From Pseudomonas sp. PDM15 (GTDB lineage: Bacteria; Pseudomonadota; Gammaproteobacteria; Pseudomonadales; Pseudomonadaceae), in NCBI RefSeq assembly GCF_014851565.1, contig NZ_JACVAA010000007.1, positions 62,001 to 126,000 of the forward strand: 64,000 bases of DNA. The letters are read 5' to 3'. Positions 17,260 to 26,013 of the stretch are shown piece after piece. The position numbers and the translations under genes were made by a program. The notes under the pieces were generated by a model. That model was given only the letters and a program-made list of their open reading frames with translations, made no database searches and was not told where the DNA came from. Numbering within the stretch: the stretch's first letter is position 1; each line of letters begins with the position of its first letter.

Positions 17260-18447
17260 ATGGCAACGGTAGACCGCTGGCTGCTGCCAGATGGCATCGA
17301 AGAAGTACTGCCGCCGGAAGCGGCACTGATCGAGGCGGCGCGCCGTCAGGTGCTGGATCTGTTCCAGCGCTGGGGCTACGAGTTCGTCGTCACTCCGCAC
17401 ATCGAATACCTCGAGTCCCTGCTCACCGGTGCCGGCCAGGACCTGGATCTGCGCACCTTCAAGGTGACCGATCCGCTGTCCGGACGGCAGATGGGCTTCC
17501 GCGCCGACATCACGCCGCAAGTGGCGCGGATGGATGCGCACACCCTGCGTCGCGAAGGCCCGAGCCGCCTGTGCTATGCCGGCAGCGTGCTGCACGCCAA
17601 GCCGCGAGCACTCGCCACCTCGCGCAGCCCGATCCAGCTGGGCGCCGAACTGTACGGCGACGCCAGCCCGGCCAGCGATGTGGAAGTCATCAGCCTGATG
17701 CTCGATACCCTGGACCTGGCCGGTGTGCCGGATGTGCACATGGACCTCGGTCATGTCGGCATCTACCGCGGCCTGGCCCGCGCCTCCGGCCTGTCCGGCG
17801 AGGCCGAGCAGCAGCTGTTCGACGCCCTGCAGCGTAAGGCCATCGACGAGGTCGACGCGCTCACCGAATCCCTGCAACCGCACCTGGCCAACATGCTCCG
17901 TGCGTTGGTCGAACTGTGTGGCGGTCGCGAAGTGCTGGACCTGGCCCAGGCCTGCCTGGTCGAGGCGCCGGCCGAAGTGCATGCCGCGCTGGATCAGCTG
18001 GTGGCCATCGCCGACCAGCTGGAGCTGCGCTACCCGGAGTTGCCGCTGTACTTCGATCTCGGCGAGCTGCGTGGCTACCACTACCACACCGGTGTGGTGT
18101 TCGCTGCGTTCGTGCCGGGCGTCGGCCAGTCGATCGCCCAGGGCGGCCGTTACGACGACGTCGGTGGCAATTTCGGTCGGGCGCGCCCGGCCACCGGTTT
18201 CTCCACCGATCTGAAGACCCTGGTCACCCTCGGCGACATGCGTGTTGACGAGCCGGCCGCCGGGGTCTGGGCGCCGGATCATCACGATCTGTACCTGTGG
18301 CAGGCCGTACAGCGCCTGCGCAGCGAAGGCGTACGAGTGGTCCAGGCTCTGCCTGGACAGGATGTAAGCGCGGCGGGCGAGGCGGGTTGTGATCGCCTGC
18401 TGCAGCTGCGCGATGGACGTTGGCAGTTGGCGCCGCTGGCTTCCTGA
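17260..18447 (+). CDS. hisZ: ATP phosphoribosyltransferase regulatory subunit HisZ
   Basis: 395 residues. HisZ is a catalytically dead histidyl-tRNA synthetase paralogue that activates the short form of HisG in the first step of histidine synthesis. The class II synthetase-like core is visible: WLLPDGIEEVLPPEA, FRADITPQVARMDAH (motif 2 region), and GYHYHTGVVFAAFVPG with IAQGGRYDDV. It lacks an anticodon-binding domain. hisG is not in the window. purA follows after 52 bases, the usual Pseudomonas order. Confidence 0.96.
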   Translation: MATVDRWLLPDGIEEVLPPEAALIEAARRQVLDLFQRWGYEFVVTPHIEYLESLLTGAGQDLDLRTFKVTDPLSGRQMGFRADITPQVARMDAHTLRREGPSRLCYAGSVLHAKPRALATSRSPIQLGAELYGDASPASDVEVISLMLDTLDLAGVPDVHMDLGHVGIYRGLARASGLSGEAEQQLFDALQRKAIDEVDALTESLQPHLANMLRALVELCGGREVLDLAQACLVEAPAEVHAALDQLVAIADQLELRYPELPLYFDLGELRGYHYHTGVVFAAFVPGVGQSIAQGGRYDDVGGNFGRARPATGFSTDLKTLVTLGDMRVDEPAAGVWAPDHHDLYLWQAVQRLRSEGVRVVQALPGQDVSAAGEAGCDRLLQLRDGRWQLAPLAS

Positions 18448-18499
18448 TGGTTTTCCGTCGGCTATGGCCGGCATCGAGCTTCCAAAGAGGACAAGTGTT

Positions 18500-19795
18500 A
18501 TGGGTAAGAATGTCGTGGTCCTGGGCACCCAGTGGGGTGATGAGGGCAAGGGCAAGATCGTCGATCTGCTGACCGAGCAGGCCGCCGCGGTAGTGCGCTA
18601 CCAGGGCGGTCACAATGCCGGCCACACGCTGGTGATCGACGGCGAGAAGACCGTGCTGCACCTGATCCCGTCCGGCATCCTGCGCGAAGGTGTGCAGTGC
18701 CTGATCGGCAATGGCGTGGTAGTCGCCCCCGACGCCCTGATGCGCGAGATCACCAAGCTGGAAGAGAAGGGCGTACCGGTGCGTGAGCGCCTGCGCATCA
18801 GCCCGTCCTGCCCGCTGATCCTGTCCTACCACGTGGCCCTCGACCAGGCCCGCGAGAAGGCCCGTGGCGACGCCAAGATCGGCACCACCGGTCGTGGCAT
18901 CGGCCCTGCGTACGAAGACAAGGTGGCCCGTCGCGGCCTGCGCATCGGTGACCTGTTCCACCGCGAACGCTTCGCCTCCAAGCTGGGCGAGCTGCTGGAC
19001 TACCACAACTTCGTGTTGGTCAATTACTACAAAGAGCCGGCCATCGACTTCCAGGCCACCCTGGACGAGTGCATGGCGTTCGCCGAGCTGCTGCGCCCGA
19101 TGATGACCGACGTCACCGCTGACCTGCACGAGCTGCGCCGCGCCGGCAAGGACATCATGTTCGAAGGTGCCCAGGGCTCGCTGCTGGACATCGACCACGG
19201 CACCTACCCGTACGTCACCAGCTCCAACACCACCGCCGGCGGCACCGCCACCGGCTCCGGTTTCGGCCCGCTGTACCTGGACTACATCCTCGGTATCACC
19301 AAGGCCTACACCACCCGCGTCGGCTCCGGCCCGTTCCCCACCGAGCTGTTCGACGAGACCGGCGCCTTCCTGGCCAAGCGTGGCCACGAGTTCGGTTCGA
19401 CTACCGGCCGTGCCCGCCGCTGTGGCTGGTTCGATGCCGTGATCCTGCGTCGCGCCATCGAGATCAACAGCATCTCCGGTCTGTGCCTGACCAAGCTGGA
19501 CGTGCTCGACGGTCTGGAAAGCATCAGCATCTGCACCGGTTACAAGGGCGCCCAGGGCAACCTGCTGGTGGATGCGCCGACCGACGCCGACAGCTATATC
19601 GGTCTGCAGCCGGTGTACGAGGAAATGCCGGGCTGGAGCGAGTCGACTCTGGGTGCCAAGAGCCTGGAAGAGCTGCCTGCGGCCGCTCGTGCCTACATCA
19701 AGCGGGTGGAAGAGCTGGTCGGCGCGCCGATCGACATCATCTCCACCGGCCCGGACCGCAACGAGACCATCGTTCTGCGTCACCCGTTCGCCTGA
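18500..19795 (+). CDS. purA: Adenylosuccinate synthetase
   Basis: 431 residues from the ATG at 18500, with AAAGAGG nine bases upstream; the frame extends upstream into the end of hisZ but MGKNVVVLGTQWGDEGKGK is the family start. It converts IMP, aspartate and GTP to adenylosuccinate. Catalytic GDEGKGKIVD and the QGGHNAGHT segment are intact, as are TTGRGIGPAYEDK, EGAQG and the GTP-binding STGPDRNETI near the end. A strong terminator follows. Confidence 0.98.
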   Translation: MGKNVVVLGTQWGDEGKGKIVDLLTEQAAAVVRYQGGHNAGHTLVIDGEKTVLHLIPSGILREGVQCLIGNGVVVAPDALMREITKLEEKGVPVRERLRISPSCPLILSYHVALDQAREKARGDAKIGTTGRGIGPAYEDKVARRGLRIGDLFHRERFASKLGELLDYHNFVLVNYYKEPAIDFQATLDECMAFAELLRPMMTDVTADLHELRRAGKDIMFEGAQGSLLDIDHGTYPYVTSSNTTAGGTATGSGFGPLYLDYILGITKAYTTRVGSGPFPTELFDETGAFLAKRGHEFGSTTGRARRCGWFDAVILRRAIEINSISGLCLTKLDVLDGLESISICTGYKGAQGNLLVDAPTDADSYIGLQPVYEEMPGWSESTLGAKSLEELPAAARAYIKRVEELVGAPIDIISTGPDRNETIVLRHPFA

Positions 19796-19813
19796 TACCA
19801 CTGTCACGAAAAA

Positions 19814-19836
19814 GGCCGCTCTGAGCGGCCTTTTTT
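19814..19836 (+). terminator. purA terminator
   Basis: GGCCGCT (19814-19820), loop CTG, AGCGGCC (19824-19830), then six T. A run of A on the 5' side suggests it could also act on the minus strand. Confidence 0.9.
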
Positions 19837-19873
19837 GTGGGCGCGATTCCAGCGGAGCAAATCGCGGGCAATA

Positions 19874-19898
19874 AAAAGGCCGGCTTGTGGCCGGCCTT
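19874..19898 (-). terminator. ppa terminator
   Basis: Read on the minus strand: AAGGCCGGC (19898-19890), loop CACAA, GCCGGCCTT (19884-19876) and further T. It ends ppa 18 bases after the stop codon. Confidence 0.85.
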
Positions 19899-19915
19899 CA
19901 GGGGGTGGTACTGGC

Positions 19916-20443
19916 TTATTTTTGGTAAGCCGCTACCGCCTTCAGAATTGCTTGGCGGGCTTCGTCGGCGTTGCCCCAGCCTTCGACCTTGACCCACTTG
20001 CCCTTCTCGAGATCCTTGTAGTTCTCGAAGAAGTGCTTGATCTGCTCCAGCAGCAGAGCCGGCAGATCGGTGTATTCCTGCACGTCCTTGTAGATCACGC
20101 TCAGCTTGTCGTGCGGGACGGCGATCAGCTTGGCGTCACCGCCGGCTTCGTCGGTCATGTTCAGCACGCCGACCGGACGGCAGCGGATGACCGAACCCGG
20201 GGCTACCGGATACGGGGTCACGACCAGCACGTCGAGGGGGTCGCCGTCGTCGGCCAGGGTGTGCGGGATGAAACCGTAGTTGGCCGGGTAGAACATCGGG
20301 GTGGCCATGAAGCGGTCGACGAACAGGCAATCGGTGTCGTGATCGATTTCGTATTTGATCGGCGCGTGGTTGGCCGGAATCTCGATGGCGACGTAGATGT
20401 CGTTCGGCACGTCTTTGCCGGCCGGGACTTTGCTGTAGCTCAT
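19916..20443 (-). CDS. ppa: Inorganic pyrophosphatase (family I)
   Basis: 175 residues from the ATG at 20443 (MSYSKVPAG). Hydrolyses pyrophosphate from biosynthesis in the cytoplasm. The metal-binding signature DGDPLDVLV is present, with EIDHDTDCLFVDR and YPANYGFIPHTLADD upstream and KWVKVEGWG near the C-terminus. Length matches the 175-aa E. coli enzyme. Convergent with purA; in PAO1, as I recall, ppa is not next to purA. Confidence 0.98.
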   Translation of the reverse strand: MSYSKVPAGKDVPNDIYVAIEIPANHAPIKYEIDHDTDCLFVDRFMATPMFYPANYGFIPHTLADDGDPLDVLVVTPYPVAPGSVIRCRPVGVLNMTDEAGGDAKLIAVPHDKLSVIYKDVQEYTDLPALLLEQIKHFFENYKDLEKGKWVKVEGWGNADEARQAILKAVAAYQK

Positions 20444-20520
20444 GGTGGATACCCCAGGGTTGGGCCAAAAAAGTGGGCGGATTATAGGCACATTCCGGTG
20501 ACGTTACTACGCCCGCGTGC

Positions 20521-21339
20521 TCATCCGTTGGTCGTGTCGCGATAGTCCGGATGGCTTTCCTGCAAGGTGCGCAGGCGCGTCAGCGGGTCCTGGCGGTAGA
20601 AGGCGGCGAGCTGGCCGTAGACGGCCGGGAAGGCCTCCTGCAGCAGGTCGGGCGCGGTGAAGAAGTACTCGCTGGTGACGGCGAAGAACTCGGCCGGGTT
20701 CTCCGCCGCGTAGGGATTGATGGCGGTTTCCGCCTCAGGGTCGGCATCGAGCTGGGCATTCATGCCGTCATAGGCGGGCTGCATGGCCTGCGCCCAGGCC
20801 TGGATGCGCATGTCGCGGTGCAGCGGCGGCAGGCCGTTGGCGTCGCCGTTGAGCATGTCCAGCTTGTGCGACAGCTCGTGGATCACCAGGTTGTAGGCAT
20901 CCCAACCGCCGCCAGCTTGCACCCCGGGCCAGGCGAGGATCACCGGGCCCTGTAGCCAGGCCTCGCCGCTACGCTCATCGTCCCACTCGTGTTCGATGCC
21001 GCTGGCATCGCGATGGCGCTGCGGGCTGACGAAATCGTCCGGGTACAGGACGATCTCGTGGAAGCCCTGATACCAGTCCTGGTCGGCCAGATGCAGCAGC
21101 GGCAGCTCGGCCTGGGCGGCCAGGGTCAGGCGGTCGACTTCGTCCAGCTCGACGCCGGGCAGGGCAGTCAGGCGCTTGTGATGGAGAAACAGGATGGCGC
21201 GCTGGAACAGACGCTGTTCCTCGGCCTCGCTCAGGCCGTCGAGAATTGGCAGGCGCGCGCGTGCCTCATGCCAGTGGCGGGTCGTGTAGGGCGAGCGGGA
21301 GAGGATGCGCTGGCGGCGCCAGGCGCGGAACGACCACAT
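20521..21339 (-). CDS. mtfA: MtfA-family zinc peptidase
   Basis: 272 residues from the ATG at 21339; a TTG four codons upstream is the alternative. The zinc motif HELSHKLDML (HExxH) lies about residue 147, with a downstream acidic segment NPAEFFAVTSEYFF providing the third ligand region, as in MtfA/DUF980 proteins. E. coli MtfA binds the glucose repressor Mlc and has aminopeptidase activity; whether this one has an Mlc partner is unknown. It follows the GNAT gene on the same strand and precedes ppa. Confidence 0.9.
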   Translation of the reverse strand: MWSFRAWRRQRILSRSPYTTRHWHEARARLPILDGLSEAEEQRLFQRAILFLHHKRLTALPGVELDEVDRLTLAAQAELPLLHLADQDWYQGFHEIVLYPDDFVSPQRHRDASGIEHEWDDERSGEAWLQGPVILAWPGVQAGGGWDAYNLVIHELSHKLDMLNGDANGLPPLHRDMRIQAWAQAMQPAYDGMNAQLDADPEAETAINPYAAENPAEFFAVTSEYFFTAPDLLQEAFPAVYGQLAAFYRQDPLTRLRTLQESHPDYRDTTNG

Positions 21340-21388
21340 GGGATGTCTCAAGGATGCGGCGGACGGGACGGTCCCATCCGCCGGCCGG

Positions 21389-21841
21389 TCAGTCGCCCAG
21401 TTCCAGGGTGTAGTTCTTGAAGCGGGTGTCTTCGCGGAAGCCGATGGACTCGTAGGTCTTCTGCGCCACCTCGTTGCTCACGCTGGTGGCTACGCGCATG
21501 CGCACGGCGTTGGTTTCCTTGGCCATCTGCTTGGCGGTCTGCAGCAGACGGTCGGCGACCAGCATGCGGCGGGCGTCCTCGGCAACGAAGATGTCGTTGA
21601 GGATCCACACGCGCTTGAGCGACAGCGAGGAGTAGCTGGGGAACAGCTGGCAGTAGCCGAGCAGCTTGTCCTCGTCGTCGGCCAGGGCCAGGTAGATGAT
21701 TGATTCCTTGCGCTTGAGGCGGGTCTCGAGGAACTTGCGCGAGGAGTCCGGGAACGGCAGCTCGCCATAGAACTCACGGTACTTGATGAACAGCGGGGTC
21801 AGCAGGTCCAGGTGCTCCAGGGTGGCTTGGACAATGCGCAT
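21389..21841 (-). CDS. GNAT-family N-acetyltransferase
   Basis: 150 residues. MRIVQATLEHLDLLTPLF at the start, a central beta-hairpin (LALADDEDKLLGYCQLFP) and a motif A-like stretch IFVAEDARRMLVADRLLQTAKQ followed by NEVAQKTYESIGFREDTRF fit the GNAT fold with acetyl-CoA binding. The P-loop (Q/RxxGxG/A) is degenerate: EDARRMLVADRL. Substrate unknown. The palindrome TTGGCACTGTGCCAA lies 32 bases upstream of its start. mtfA follows about 50 bases downstream. Confidence 0.85.
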   Translation of the reverse strand: MRIVQATLEHLDLLTPLFIKYREFYGELPFPDSSRKFLETRLKRKESIIYLALADDEDKLLGYCQLFPSYSSLSLKRVWILNDIFVAEDARRMLVADRLLQTAKQMAKETNAVRMRVATSVSNEVAQKTYESIGFREDTRFKNYTLELGD

Positions 21842-21872
21842 GGCGGGCCTCGGCGTTTATGGAGTGGTGAAA

Positions 21873-21887
21873 TTGGCACTGTGCCAA
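21873..21887. promoter_or_regulatory. Operator-like palindrome upstream of GNAT gene
   Basis: TTGGCACTGTGCCAA, seven-base arms around a central T, in the gap between the iron-alcohol dehydrogenase stop and the acetyltransferase start. It resembles a transcription-factor site rather than a terminator because no T-run follows. Confidence 0.4.
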
Positions 21888-22014
21888 TGGTCGGGTCGAT
21901 GCTGCCGAAAGCGGATGGAAAGCGCAATCCAAGCAAGCGTTTGATTATGCCCAGGGCTCGGGCCGGCGGCGCCGTCCGCTCTGCGACGGCACTCACCGGC
22001 CCGCCCGAGATTAT

Positions 22015-23175
22015 TCATAGGCGACCATGCAGGGCCTCGGTGAACAGTTTGGCGACGTTCTCCTCGGTCAGTGGCAGTGGATTTCCTCCTGCGGAGGGGT
22101 CGACCACCGCCATCTGCGCGATCAGCGCGGTCTTGCTGTCGTCGACGCCGAGCTCGGCCAGGCTGTGCGGCACGCCGGTGTCGGCACGCAGTTGCAGGAC
22201 CAGGTCGAGGAAGCTGTCGAAGCCCGGATTGGCCAGTTGCAGGTACGCGGCCAGGCGGGTGATGCGCTCCTCGATGGCGCTGCGGTTGAACTTCAGCACA
22301 TAGGGCATCAGCGTGGCGTTGGTCATGCCGTGGTGGGTGTCGTACAGCGCGCCGATCGGGTGGGCCAGGGCATGCATGCCGCCGAGGCCTTTCTGGAACG
22401 CGGTGGCGCCCATGGCGGCGGCGGCGAGCATGTCGGCGCGGGCGTCGAGATCATCCGGCTGCTTGACCGCTTTCACCAGTGCGCCCTTGACCAGGCGCAT
22501 GCCCTCCACCGCGATGCCGTCGGCCAGCGGGTGGAAGCCTGGCGCGCAGTAGGCTTCCAGGCAGTGGGAGAAAGCATCCATGCCGGTGCCGGCGGTGATG
22601 AACGCCGGCATGCCCACGGAGAGCTCAGGGTCGCTGATGACGATGCGCGGCATCATCTGCGGATGGAAGATGATGCGTTTGGTGTGGCTGCGCTCGTCGG
22701 TGAGGATGCCGGCGCGGCCGACTTCCGAGCCGGTGCCGGCGGTGGTCGGCACGGCGATCACCGGGGCGATGCCGCGTGGATCGGCGCGGGTCCACCAGTC
22801 GCCGATATCTTCGAAGTCCCATACCGGTCGCGCCTGTCCGCTCATGAAGGCGATCAGCTTGCCCATGTCCAGGCCGCTGCCGCCGCCGAAGGCAACCACG
22901 CCGTCGTGCTTGCCGTCGCGGTAGGCGGCCAGGCCGGCGTCGAGGTTGCTCTCCACCGGGTTGGGCTTGAGGTCGCTGAACAGGGCGGCGCCGAGGCCGG
23001 CTTGCTTGAGTGAGTCGAGGGCGGCGGTGGTGATCGGCGCGCCGCCCAGGCCGCGGTCGGTGACCAGCAGCGGGCGCAGCATGCCGACGCTCTTGCACAG
23101 CTCCGGCAGCTCCTGGATGCGGCCGGCACCGAAGCGCACCGAGGTCGGGTAGTTCCAGTTGGCGGTCTTGCTCAT
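22015..23175 (-). CDS. Iron-containing alcohol dehydrogenase
   Basis: 386 residues, group III Fe-ADH. The NAD-binding motif AFGGGSGLDMGK lies near residue 95; TTAGTGSEVGRAG near 145. The metal ligands are in GTGMDAFSHCLEAY and HALAHPIGALYDTHHG (about 195-275), so the three histidines and aspartate are present. It would interconvert an alcohol and aldehyde with NAD(H). It is the last gene of a four-gene operon; 13 bases separate it from the aldehyde dehydrogenase stop. I infer that it oxidises the hydroxyl group of a gamma-glutamylated amino alcohol. Substrate not proven. Confidence 0.92.
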   Translation of the reverse strand: MSKTANWNYPTSVRFGAGRIQELPELCKSVGMLRPLLVTDRGLGGAPITTAALDSLKQAGLGAALFSDLKPNPVESNLDAGLAAYRDGKHDGVVAFGGGSGLDMGKLIAFMSGQARPVWDFEDIGDWWTRADPRGIAPVIAVPTTAGTGSEVGRAGILTDERSHTKRIIFHPQMMPRIVISDPELSVGMPAFITAGTGMDAFSHCLEAYCAPGFHPLADGIAVEGMRLVKGALVKAVKQPDDLDARADMLAAAAMGATAFQKGLGGMHALAHPIGALYDTHHGMTNATLMPYVLKFNRSAIEERITRLAAYLQLANPGFDSFLDLVLQLRADTGVPHSLAELGVDDSKTALIAQMAVVDPSAGGNPLPLTEENVAKLFTEALHGRL

Positions 23176-23188
23176 GGCTAACTCCTGG

Positions 23189-24577
23189 TCAGAGCTGGTG
23201 GCGCAGGTGGAAGGACTTGGGCCGGGTCAGGTGCTCGTAGCCCAGGCGCGACAGCGTGGCGCCGCGCCCGGTGTGCTTGACGCCGGTCCAGGCCAGGCCC
23301 GGGTCCAGGTAGTCGCAGCGGTTCATGAACACGGTGCCGGTCTCCAGCTGTTGGCCGATGCGTTCGGCTGCGTCGAGGTCCTCGGTCCAGATGGCCGCGC
23401 TGAGGCCGTAGGGGCTGTCGTTCATCAGGGCGATGGCCTCGGCCTCGCTGGCCACCGGCACGATGCCGACCACTGGGCCGAAGCTCTCGTCGCGCATCAC
23501 CGCCATCCCGTGGTTGACTCCGGTCAGCACCTGCGGCGCCAGGTAGGCGGTGCCAGGTGCATCGTTGGCGAAGCTGGCGGGGTCGATCAGCGCCTTGGCG
23601 CCTTTCGACTTTGCCTCGGCGATCTGCCCGCGAACGAATTCGGCGGCGGTGCTGCGCACCAGGGGGCCGAGGGTGGTGGCCTCGTCCAGTGGACTGCCCA
23701 GCACGTACTGCTTGGTCAGCTCGACGAAGCCCTCGACGAAGGCCGGATAAAGAGATTTATCCACATAGATGCGCTCGATGCCGCAGCAGCTCTGCCCGGA
23801 GTTGAAGAAGCTGCCGTCCACCAGGTTTTCCACCGCGTGGGCCAGGTCGGCGTCGCTGCGCACGTAGGCCGGGTCCTTGCCGCCCAGCTCCAGGCCGACG
23901 CCGATGAAGTGGCCGGCGGCGGCGCTTTCCATCAGGCGGCCGCCCTCCACCGAGCCGGTGAAGTTGACCTGTTGCACCTGGCCGGAGGCGATCAGGGTCG
24001 CGGTCTGGCCGTGGTCCAGCACCAGATTGTGGAACAGTCCGGCCGGCAGCCCGGCGCGGCGGAAGGCTTCGGCGAAGCGCTCACCGACCAGCAGGGTCTG
24101 GCTGGCATGCTTGAGCAGCACGGCGTTGCCGGCCATCAGCGCCGGGATGATCGCGTTCACCGCGGTCAGGTAGGGATAGTTCCACGGCGCCACCACCAAC
24201 ACGGTGCCCAGCGGTTCGCGGCGGATATAGCGGCGGAAGCCATCCTTGGCATCGGGCACCACATCGGCCAGGGCGCTCTCCGCGATGCCGATCATATGGC
24301 GCGCGCGCTCCTCGAAGCCGCGCAGCTCGCCGGCGCCGAAGCGGATCGGGCGGCCCATCTGCCAGGCCAGCTCGGGGACTATCTCGTCCTTCATCGCCAG
24401 CATGGCGTCCACTGCCTTCAGGCAGTAGCCGGCGCGCTGGCTGATGGAGAGTTCGCGCCAGGCGCGCTGGGCCTGGGTCGCGGCCGCCAGGGTCTGTTCT
24501 AGAGCGCTGCTGCTGGCGATGGGGCGTTCGGCGTAGAGGCTGCCGTCCACCGGTGAAATCAGACGAATGCTGTTCAT
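23189..24577 (-). CDS. NAD(P)-dependent aldehyde dehydrogenase
   Basis: 462 residues. The cofactor-binding PWNYPYLTAVNAIIPAL (about 131-147), FTGSVEGGR (206-214), general base Glu230 (LELGGKDPAYV) and catalytic Cys264 (NSGQSCCGIERIYV) are intact, so it should be active. The sequence is of the succinate-semialdehyde/gamma-glutamyl-aminoaldehyde type rather than the acylating type, judging by length and motifs. It lies 15 bases after the glutamine-synthetase-like gene and 13 before the Fe-ADH gene, so one transcript is likely. Likely role: oxidation of the aldehyde made by the ADH. Confidence 0.93.
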   Translation of the reverse strand: MNSIRLISPVDGSLYAERPIASSSALEQTLAAATQAQRAWRELSISQRAGYCLKAVDAMLAMKDEIVPELAWQMGRPIRFGAGELRGFEERARHMIGIAESALADVVPDAKDGFRRYIRREPLGTVLVVAPWNYPYLTAVNAIIPALMAGNAVLLKHASQTLLVGERFAEAFRRAGLPAGLFHNLVLDHGQTATLIASGQVQQVNFTGSVEGGRLMESAAAGHFIGVGLELGGKDPAYVRSDADLAHAVENLVDGSFFNSGQSCCGIERIYVDKSLYPAFVEGFVELTKQYVLGSPLDEATTLGPLVRSTAAEFVRGQIAEAKSKGAKALIDPASFANDAPGTAYLAPQVLTGVNHGMAVMRDESFGPVVGIVPVASEAEAIALMNDSPYGLSAAIWTEDLDAAERIGQQLETGTVFMNRCDYLDPGLAWTGVKHTGRGATLSRLGYEHLTRPKSFHLRHQL

Positions 24578-24592
24578 CTGCTGCTCTCCCTG

Positions 24593-25960
24593 TCAGTAGC
24601 GCTCGAAGCCGCGGCGCAGTTCCCAGTCGGTCACCCGGCGGTCGTATTCCATCTGCTCCCAGCGTGCGGTGTGCAGGTAATGCTCGACCACGTCGTCGCC
24701 CAGAGCCTGGCGCAGCAGCTCCGAGCGGTCGAGGGCGTCGGTGGCGCCGCGCAGGGTCTTGGCCACTTCCGGCAGTTCGTCGTTCTCGTAGGCGTCGCCG
24801 GAGAAGGGCGCCGGTAACTCCAGCTGTTCATCGATGCCGGCCAGGCCGGCGGCGATCAGCGCGGCATAGGCCAGGTAGGGATTGAGATCGGCGCCGCCGA
24901 TTCGGCACTCGATGCGGATGCCCTTGCTGTCCGCGCCGCACAGGCGGAAGCCGGCGGTGCGGTTGTCGCAGCTCCATACCGCGCGGGTCGGGGCGAAGGT
25001 GCCGGCCTGGAAACGCTTGTAGGAGTTGACGTAGGGCGCGAGGAAATAGGTGATGTCGCTGGCGTACTTGAGCTGGCCGGCCACCCACTGGCGCATCAGC
25101 TTGGACATGCCGTACTCGCCGGCCGGGTCGTGGAACAGCGCCTGTTCGCCGTCGAGGCTGAACAGCGAGTTGTGGATGTGGCTGCTGGAGCCGGCCAGGT
25201 TGTAGTTCCACTTGGCCATGAAGGTGACGGCCTTACCCTGCAGTAGGGCGATTTCCTTGCAGGCGTGCTTGATGATGCTGTGCCGGTCGGCCATCACCAG
25301 CGCCTCGGCGTAGCGCACGTTGATTTCTTCCTGGCCAGGCCCCCATTCGCCCTTGGAGTTCTCCACCGGGATGCCGGCGGCCTGCAGGTGCTTGCGGATG
25401 GCGCGCATCACCGGTTCCTCGCGGATGGTCTGCAGGATGCTGTAGTCCTCGATGTAGTAACCGGCTGTCTTGGGGTTCTGGTAGTGCTGGGTGTGGATGT
25501 CCTCGTAGCTCTGGTCGAACAGGTAGAACTCCAGTTCCGAGGCGAACATGCCCTTGTAGCCGCGCTCGGTGAGGCGGGCGATCTGCCGTTTGAGGATGCC
25601 GCGCGGGCTGTGCGGCAGGTCGTGATGGTGGTGGTCCTGCACGTCGCACAGCACCAGGGCCGTGCCTTCTAGCCAGGGCAGCACGCGCATGGTGGACAGG
25701 TCGGGCTTGAACACGAAGTCGCCGTAGCCCTGCTTCCAGCTGGCAGCGGCGTAGCCGGGCACCGGCTCCATGTCGATGTCGTCGGCCAACAGGTAATCGC
25801 AGCCGTGGGTTTCCTCGTAGGCGCTGTCGAGGAAGAACTCGACCTGGAAGCGTTTGCCGATCAGGCGGCCCTGCATGTCGACCATGCAGGCCAGGACGGT
25901 GTCGATCTTGCCGGCTACGGCGAGCTCGCGCAGGCCGGCCAGGGTGAGGTGGGCAGTCAT
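24593..25960 (-). CDS. Glutamine-synthetase-like gamma-glutamylamide ligase
   Basis: 455 residues from the ATG at 25960; an 18-codon upstream extension is not family-like. The GS fold is clear: metal-binding Glu142 and Glu144 in FASELEFYLF, GEWGPGQEEINVRYAEAL (205-222), NRTAGFRL (333-340) and ECRIGGADLNPYLAYAAL (351-368). The GS ATP-site motif is GSSSHIHNS (257-265) instead of GSGMHVHQS, and no adenylylation motif (NLYDLP) is present, so it is not the housekeeping GlnA. Relatives are PuuA/PauA, IpuC and Streptomyces GlnA4, which join glutamate to polyamines, isopropylamine or ethanolamine. Flanked by a permease and two dehydrogenases. Confidence 0.9.
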   Translation of the reverse strand: MTAHLTLAGLRELAVAGKIDTVLACMVDMQGRLIGKRFQVEFFLDSAYEETHGCDYLLADDIDMEPVPGYAAASWKQGYGDFVFKPDLSTMRVLPWLEGTALVLCDVQDHHHHDLPHSPRGILKRQIARLTERGYKGMFASELEFYLFDQSYEDIHTQHYQNPKTAGYYIEDYSILQTIREEPVMRAIRKHLQAAGIPVENSKGEWGPGQEEINVRYAEALVMADRHSIIKHACKEIALLQGKAVTFMAKWNYNLAGSSSHIHNSLFSLDGEQALFHDPAGEYGMSKLMRQWVAGQLKYASDITYFLAPYVNSYKRFQAGTFAPTRAVWSCDNRTAGFRLCGADSKGIRIECRIGGADLNPYLAYAALIAAGLAGIDEQLELPAPFSGDAYENDELPEVAKTLRGATDALDRSELLRQALGDDVVEHYLHTARWEQMEYDRRVTDWELRRGFERY

Positions 25961-26013
25961 TCCGTTGGTCTCCAGAAAAGATCGGCCGCACCCACGGGCG
26001 CGGCCGGGGCTCA

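Noticed and set aside
23159..24502. 447-codon plus-strand frame opposite the aldehyde dehydrogenase
   Set aside because: Shadow frame; the minus-strand ALDH has all catalytic motifs.
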